Source: Candidatus Poseidoniaceae archaeon (GTDB taxonomy: Archaea; Thermoplasmatota; Poseidoniia; Poseidoniales; Poseidoniaceae). From it: a DNA stretch of 6,217 nt. Position 1 is the stretch's first letter; the number at the start of each line of letters is the position of its first letter. The DNA lies in NCBI GenBank assembly GCA_013329865.1, contig DUJJ01000045.1, positions 1,372 to 7,588 on the forward strand, read 5' to 3'. The translations under genes were made by a program, and so were the position numbers. Positions 1 to 3,454 of this stretch are shown piece after piece. A model generated the notes under the pieces. That model was not told the DNA's origin and searched no databases. It saw nothing but the letters and a program-made list of their open reading frames with translations.

Positions 1-147
1 GCTGGCGGAGGAGGTGTTGTTGGCCTAATAATTGCAGACACCCAGTATACTGGTAAATTGATTGATGACCTCACTGCATATGGCTGGTCACATATGCCTT
101 GGAAAATAGATTATGATGGAGTCGTCAGAACTGAGATTAATCTTTAA
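1..147 (+). CDS. C-terminal end of an unidentified protein (5' truncated by window edge)
   Basis: Frame 1 is open from the first base and ends at the TAA at 145-147, giving 48 residues. The tail begins with a glycine-rich hydrophobic stretch (AGGGGVVGLIIAD), followed by YTGKLIDDLTAYGW, SHMPWKIDYDG and the end VVRTEINL. I do not recognise the family and assign no function. It is treated as real because the frame is open to the edge, the composition is protein-like, and it ends just where the opposing regulator gene ends: the two coding regions overlap tail to tail by 11 bp (137-147), the same kind of junction seen at 3449-3454. The alternative is a chance open frame of 48 codons, which cannot be excluded without the upstream sequence. 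Confidence 0.6.
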   Translation, partial: AGGGGVVGLIIADTQYTGKLIDDLTAYGWSHMPWKIDYDGVVRTEINL

Positions 148-2632
148 ATTTTAGATATTCAATATCAGTTTCTAACAAGAATATTGCCTCTTTAGTCAAC
201 TTGTAGCGGTTTTTTATGCCCATTTTTCGTTTTTCTACCAATCCATATTTCTGTAGGGTGCGTAGGTGATGAGAGATTAACTGTTGACTCTTTGCCAGTT
301 TTTTCGCCAATTCAGCCTGTGTAGGAAACTCACCTAACTGGTGTTCATCATCTAGCATGGTCAAAATTTTGCCTTGCAAACTTTTCGGGTCAGGAGATAG
401 CGGCGGAACCGGTAGATCTTCAGGATTCATACCAGGATACAGCGAGTTGTTGAGTGGATAATAACGAACAAATCTGCCATCATTGATACGCCAAATCAAC
501 TCTTGATTTTCTAATAATCTTAGATGGTGAGTTATTTGACCATTGCTCATGTTTAACGCGGCCATGAGGGCCCTAAAGTGACATCCTGGGTTGGCGGTTA
601 GATAACCAATCAACCGTCCCCTTTGGAAGCGACCATCAGAGGTTTCATGGGTTTTACCAACTAATCCGAGCATCCACAAACTAGCAGAGGTTAGCGGTAT
701 TCGAAGACTCTCAGTATTTGACACAAATAATAACAAACTAATCAGAATAGAAGAACTGGTAACTCCGTATACTGCGATCTCCGTGATTGTTATGGTTTCG
801 TCATCCACTTCTTGCATAGTTGTCGCTGGTGCAGTTTTGGCATTAGGGTCTTCATCTACGAAAATTTCTGTAATGCTAATGATTGGTAAGCCAAATTGTG
901 AACAGAAACCGTCATGTTGTTGATTCTCTGTAACGAGATACTCACCATACCAGGACTCTTTTGGTGCCCAACCGGAGTCATGATTTCCGTCTTGGAGGAT
1001 ATAGGCGGAGTTGGGTGCACTTATCATCCAACACTGTTCATCATCTAACGCAATTGAATTCCAAACCCCAGAAATCTGATAGGTTGACTTTGGATTAATA
1101 GCCATTTGTCCGGACACAAGGTATATGTTTTCTGAGTAGATTGAAGTATATTCAAAACTTACTTTGTGCGTCACTGCGATGTATTCACTTGCGATTAACT
1201 CGTTGGGGATGTCTACCTTCTGATGAATCTCATAAATGCCATTTGGCGGAGTAAAGAAATTTCCGCTGTTGTAATCGCAAAACTCGTTTTGTAGAATTTC
1301 ATCATTCATATCCATCATAACCATATTGACGACCAATGTGCAATCTGAAAATACTCTCAAATTATTATCTGTGGTGATTTTTACCGTGGTGTAGAGTGAA
1401 TTTTCAGCAACTTGGTTGTCTAGATCAATTTGTAGGTTATTGTCATTGCACCTGCTTGAATCATTGGGAATGTTTAGGAAAAAATCGGCCTTTGAGAACT
1501 GTTTACCTTCCAGAATAATTGTGTATTTACCAAAGTCTACTAAGCAACTATCTTCACTCAATAATACCCAATCATAAACTTTCACACGGTTGACATCAGG
1601 AGAAATTTCACTTGCTTGAGTTGTGGTCTGACAAAAATCAATTACGTCAGAGTGGTAAATTTCACCATAATCGTTGACGATTAGGAGCTTCAGGTCACAG
1701 TTGTTTATTTGTGAGTTGGTAAGCGTATGATAGTCTGCCATGATTGAAAGATGTGGATTAGAATCTGTTTCCGTCAGGTGATAAGTAATCTGTTGCAAAT
1801 CCGGCCTTACTTGATTATCATCATCTGTCTGCTCCACGGACGCAGTTGGAGTGATGGAATTCAGTTGTTGAAATTGGCTGCCTCCAGTAAGGTAAAGATT
1901 GAAACTATCTGATGAATCTAGCCATTGTTGGTCGATTATGTGATTTCCAACATACATATTCTCGTAGGGGTGAAGCAATTGGATATCGTCAAGGCAGTTG
2001 TCAAAGATTTCACGGTTTAGATCGCTCTCAATAATGATATTACAGTCAACTCCCGCCAAACTAACTTTGTCGGCAGTCGGGTTGTGAATGAACAATTGAA
2101 TCAACTCTGCGGTTGCATCATTGCTTGATATGTCAACTGTTTTGTAAATTAGTTCGATGTTATTTGGTAGTGTGCTGTTCCCAAAATACTGCAAAACTCG
2201 GGTGTCACTGATTTCTACAATGCTGTGAGAGACGACAATTAGGTATGAACCAGTCGGTATTTCTTGTCCATCACTACTAGTAAAATCCCAAGTTTGGCGC
2301 ATCAATTCTAATCGCTCGCCCTGGTTGATTTCAAGTGCCTGAATTTGATTTCTACAGTTGTTCTCCGATGAGAAGATGAGTGAGTTAACGGCATTGAAAA
2401 CCTCGAAAGTATAATCACACGAAGGATTATTATCAATATGAGTGGTTGATGATGGATTATACAATTCCGGCTCTAGGTTTAGCACGTCGCCTGATATGTA
2501 ATAATCACTCAGGGTGTTTAATTCAATTTTGACATCGACGGTGTCTGCTGTTTCAGCATAGGTATTTGGAATTGCGGAAAAAATAACAATCCCGGCGAGT
2601 ATGGCAATTACCATTCTGCCCTTTCCCGCCAT
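137..2632 (-). CDS. Membrane-anchored transcription regulator: secreted BsuPI-like sensor modules, one TM helix, two winged helices
   Basis: This 831-residue protein is probably a one-component signal transducer with the sensor outside and DNA binding inside. Seen in order: a signal peptide (1-26: K4/R6, hydrophobic core, cleavage likely after TYA); four Ig-like modules (about 33-148, 157-258, 281-388, 399-508), the first with the BsuPI-type pattern of WDF followed by a PTGSY turn; a fifth module (509-595) with C534 and C577; an acidic linker; a TM helix at about 617-638; winged helix 1 (about 669-731, RGRLIGYL start, MSNGQITHHLRLLE recognition helix, wing INDGRFVRYYPL); and winged helix 2 (about 749-829, AELAKKLAKSQQLISHHLRTL, wing MGIKNRYKLT). 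The paired winged helices resemble the archaeal COG3398 type. The hydrophobic 645-660 segment is short and leads directly into the DNA-binding part, so one TM with a cytoplasmic C-terminus is preferred. The ATG at 2632 is preferred over Met7 because it keeps the basic n-region. The ligand and targets are unknown; the divergent hydrolase gene is a candidate target. Confidence 0.88.
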   Translation of the reverse strand: MAGKGRMVIAILAGIVIFSAIPNTYAETADTVDVKIELNTLSDYYISGDVLNLEPELYNPSSTTHIDNNPSCDYTFEVFNAVNSLIFSSENNCRNQIQALEINQGERLELMRQTWDFTSSDGQEIPTGSYLIVVSHSIVEISDTRVLQYFGNSTLPNNIELIYKTVDISSNDATAELIQLFIHNPTADKVSLAGVDCNIIIESDLNREIFDNCLDDIQLLHPYENMYVGNHIIDQQWLDSSDSFNLYLTGGSQFQQLNSITPTASVEQTDDDNQVRPDLQQITYHLTETDSNPHLSIMADYHTLTNSQINNCDLKLLIVNDYGEIYHSDVIDFCQTTTQASEISPDVNRVKVYDWVLLSEDSCLVDFGKYTIILEGKQFSKADFFLNIPNDSSRCNDNNLQIDLDNQVAENSLYTTVKITTDNNLRVFSDCTLVVNMVMMDMNDEILQNEFCDYNSGNFFTPPNGIYEIHQKVDIPNELIASEYIAVTHKVSFEYTSIYSENIYLVSGQMAINPKSTYQISGVWNSIALDDEQCWMISAPNSAYILQDGNHDSGWAPKESWYGEYLVTENQQHDGFCSQFGLPIISITEIFVDEDPNAKTAPATTMQEVDDETITITEIAVYGVTSSSILISLLLFVSNTESLRIPLTSASLWMLGLVGKTHETSDGRFQRGRLIGYLTANPGCHFRALMAALNMSNGQITHHLRLLENQELIWRINDGRFVRYYPLNNSLYPGMNPEDLPVPPLSPDPKSLQGKILTMLDDEHQLGEFPTQAELAKKLAKSQQLISHHLRTLQKYGLVEKRKMGIKNRYKLTKEAIFLLETDIEYLKFKD
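146..628 (-). other. Tandem winged-helix DNA-binding region of the regulator
   Basis: Winged helix 1 spans about residues 669-731 and winged helix 2 about 749-829, joined by a proline-rich linker (PEDLPVPPLSPDPK). Both carry the IxHHLRxL recognition-helix pattern typical of ArsR/MarR-like archaeal winged helices, and both have a basic or aromatic wing. Two domains in one chain would let a monomer contact two half-sites or a dimer contact four. C684 at the start of winged helix 1 is the only cytoplasmic cysteine. Confidence 0.85.
210..234 (+). terminator. Possible poly-T termination region for the upstream + strand gene
   Basis: Three T-runs lie close together 63-87 bases after the TAA of the 1-147 gene: T6 at 210-215, T5 at 223-227 and T5 at 230-234. 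Archaeal RNA polymerase can stop at such T-tracts without a hairpin. The same bases encode the Lys/Arg-rich wing of winged helix 2 on the other strand, so the T-runs may only reflect AAA/AAG/AGA-type codons there. Confidence 0.25.
719..784 (-). other. Transmembrane helix of the regulator
   Basis: Residues about 617-638, with core IAVYGVTSSSILISLLLFV. It is the only convincing TM segment besides the signal peptide. It separates the cysteine-paired modules from the winged helices and is followed by Arg/Lys-containing sequence, in line with a cytoplasmic C-terminal side. Confidence 0.7.
1109..2536 (-). repeat. Four tandem Ig-like (BsuPI-type) modules with one cysteine pair each
   Basis: Protein-level repeat within the regulator. 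Each module has a beta-strand followed by a cysteine, an alternating hydrophobic strand, a turn and a second cysteine: C72/C93, C197/C213, C312/C334 and C431/C452. Modules 1 to 3 then carry a Trp strand (TWDF, QQWL, YDWVL) before a final strand pair; module 4 lacks the Trp. Module 1 matches the BsuPI (intracellular proteinase inhibitor) Ig fold best, including the PTGSY turn. The modules are strongly diverged, so the repeat shows in spacing and key residues, not in DNA identity. Confidence 0.6.
2555..2632 (-). other. Signal peptide of the membrane-anchored regulator
   Basis: Residues 1-26 have a short basic n-region (K4, R6), a hydrophobic core rich in I, V, A and L (VIAILAGIVIFSA) and a polar c-region ending TYA before ETAD, which fits a Sec-type cleavage site. 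It places the following ~590 residues outside the cell. An uncleaved N-terminal anchor is the alternative. Confidence 0.75.
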
Positions 2633-2701
2633 GGTTGACAGTATAACTTATCATTTGAAAGGGCAGCGGTCGATTAGAGCAATTAGTTGTGGTGTGTTGG
2701 G
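2633..2701. promoter_or_regulatory. Divergent promoter region between the regulator and the hydrolase
   Basis: Only 54 bp separate the regulator ATG (2632) from the most upstream possible hydrolase start (2687), or 69 bp from the TTG at 2702. An AT-rich core at 2641-2657 reads TATAACTTA on the + strand (2642-2650), a plausible TATA box that would put a transcript start near 2668-2675. On the - strand a weaker box, TTTCAAAT, sits 28 to 21 bases before the regulator ATG, the spacing expected of a leaderless transcript. No strong Shine-Dalgarno sequence precedes the regulator. A direct repeat ATTAG occurs at 2673-2677 and 2682-2686. The boxes are inferred by eye. Confidence 0.4.
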
Positions 2702-3454
2702 TTGCCAGATTTAATTTTAGAGACAGAAGAAATACTGCTGTATCAGCAGCAGTTAGGCGAATGGGATAATCTCAATCATCTTATTATTTGTAAATCTACC
2801 AATCAGGCTTGTATTATTGACCCATTTGACGGAAAATTTTGGCTAGATTTCTGTCAGGGACTAAAGGTAGAAATTACTGAGATATGGCTCACACATACTC
2901 ACTGGGACCACATCAAAGGGGTGGAAGAATTGTATCGCGCAAGCGATAATCAGCCGATTCTTAGGTGCCATATTCTTGAGCAGCAGCGTGGGTATGAATC
3001 GGCTCGCGCAAACTGGTGGAATCACCGCCCCTTATCATCCGTAACAGAAAGGTTCGGGGCCATTGAGTTCACAGTCCACTGTACTCCGGGGCATTCTCCA
3101 GGTCATGTAACAATAATCGGAGCAGGCATTATCATCACTGGTGATTGTTTATTCCTCTACAGTTGTGGCCGAACGGATTTATTTGGTGGCAATCAGGAAA
3201 ATCAACGCCAATCAGTAGTTTACCTAGAGGATATTCTCAGGACCACACCAATGGACTCACTGATTCTACCCGGACACCAGTATGAACGAGAAGATGGCTC
3301 TATCCCGACTACTCTGAAACTTGATGTGTTTTTAGCGGAAAATCTAGCTATACAGTCTGCTCATGATACCGCCCTTTGGAACAATCTGCCGTTTTTATCA
3401 TTCGATGATAACATGGCAGAACAAGCTCGGCGACAAAGGGCTCAGCAATCATAG
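2687..3454 (+). CDS. Metallo-beta-lactamase-fold hydrolase, glyoxalase II / ETHE1-like
   Basis: This 255-residue soluble protein has the full metal-binding set of the family: HTHWDH (H70, H72, D74, H75), the PGHSPGH loop (H136, H140), TGD (D153) and LPGH (H197). The CGRTDLFGGN segment at 160-169 resembles the CGRTDF segment of ETHE1 persulfide dioxygenases and the GRxD segment of YcbL-type glyoxalase II. The C-terminal part after H197 is short (58 residues), closer to YcbL/ETHE1 than to classical glyoxalase II with its helical substrate domain. It has no signal peptide or TM, so it is cytoplasmic. Likely chemistry is hydrolysis of a thioester or oxidation of a persulfide; the motifs do not decide between them. 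TAG at 2684-2686 closes the frame upstream and no ATG or GTG is in frame near the start, so it begins at TTG 2687 or TTG 2702 (the latter has GGTG 8-11 bases before it). It overlaps the next gene by 6 bp, tail to tail. Confidence 0.9.
   Translation: MWCVGLPDLILETEEILLYQQQLGEWDNLNHLIICKSTNQACIIDPFDGKFWLDFCQGLKVEITEIWLTHTHWDHIKGVEELYRASDNQPILRCHILEQQRGYESARANWWNHRPLSSVTERFGAIEFTVHCTPGHSPGHVTIIGAGIIITGDCLFLYSCGRTDLFGGNQENQRQSVVYLEDILRTTPMDSLILPGHQYEREDGSIPTTLKLDVFLAENLAIQSAHDTALWNNLPFLSFDDNMAEQARRQRAQQS

Noticed and set aside
2635..2653. Imperfect dyad TGACAGTAT/AACTTATCA as an operator for the regulator
   Set aside because: Only about five of nine positions are symmetric, which is common by chance in AT-rich DNA. 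It is kept only as part of the general promoter region.
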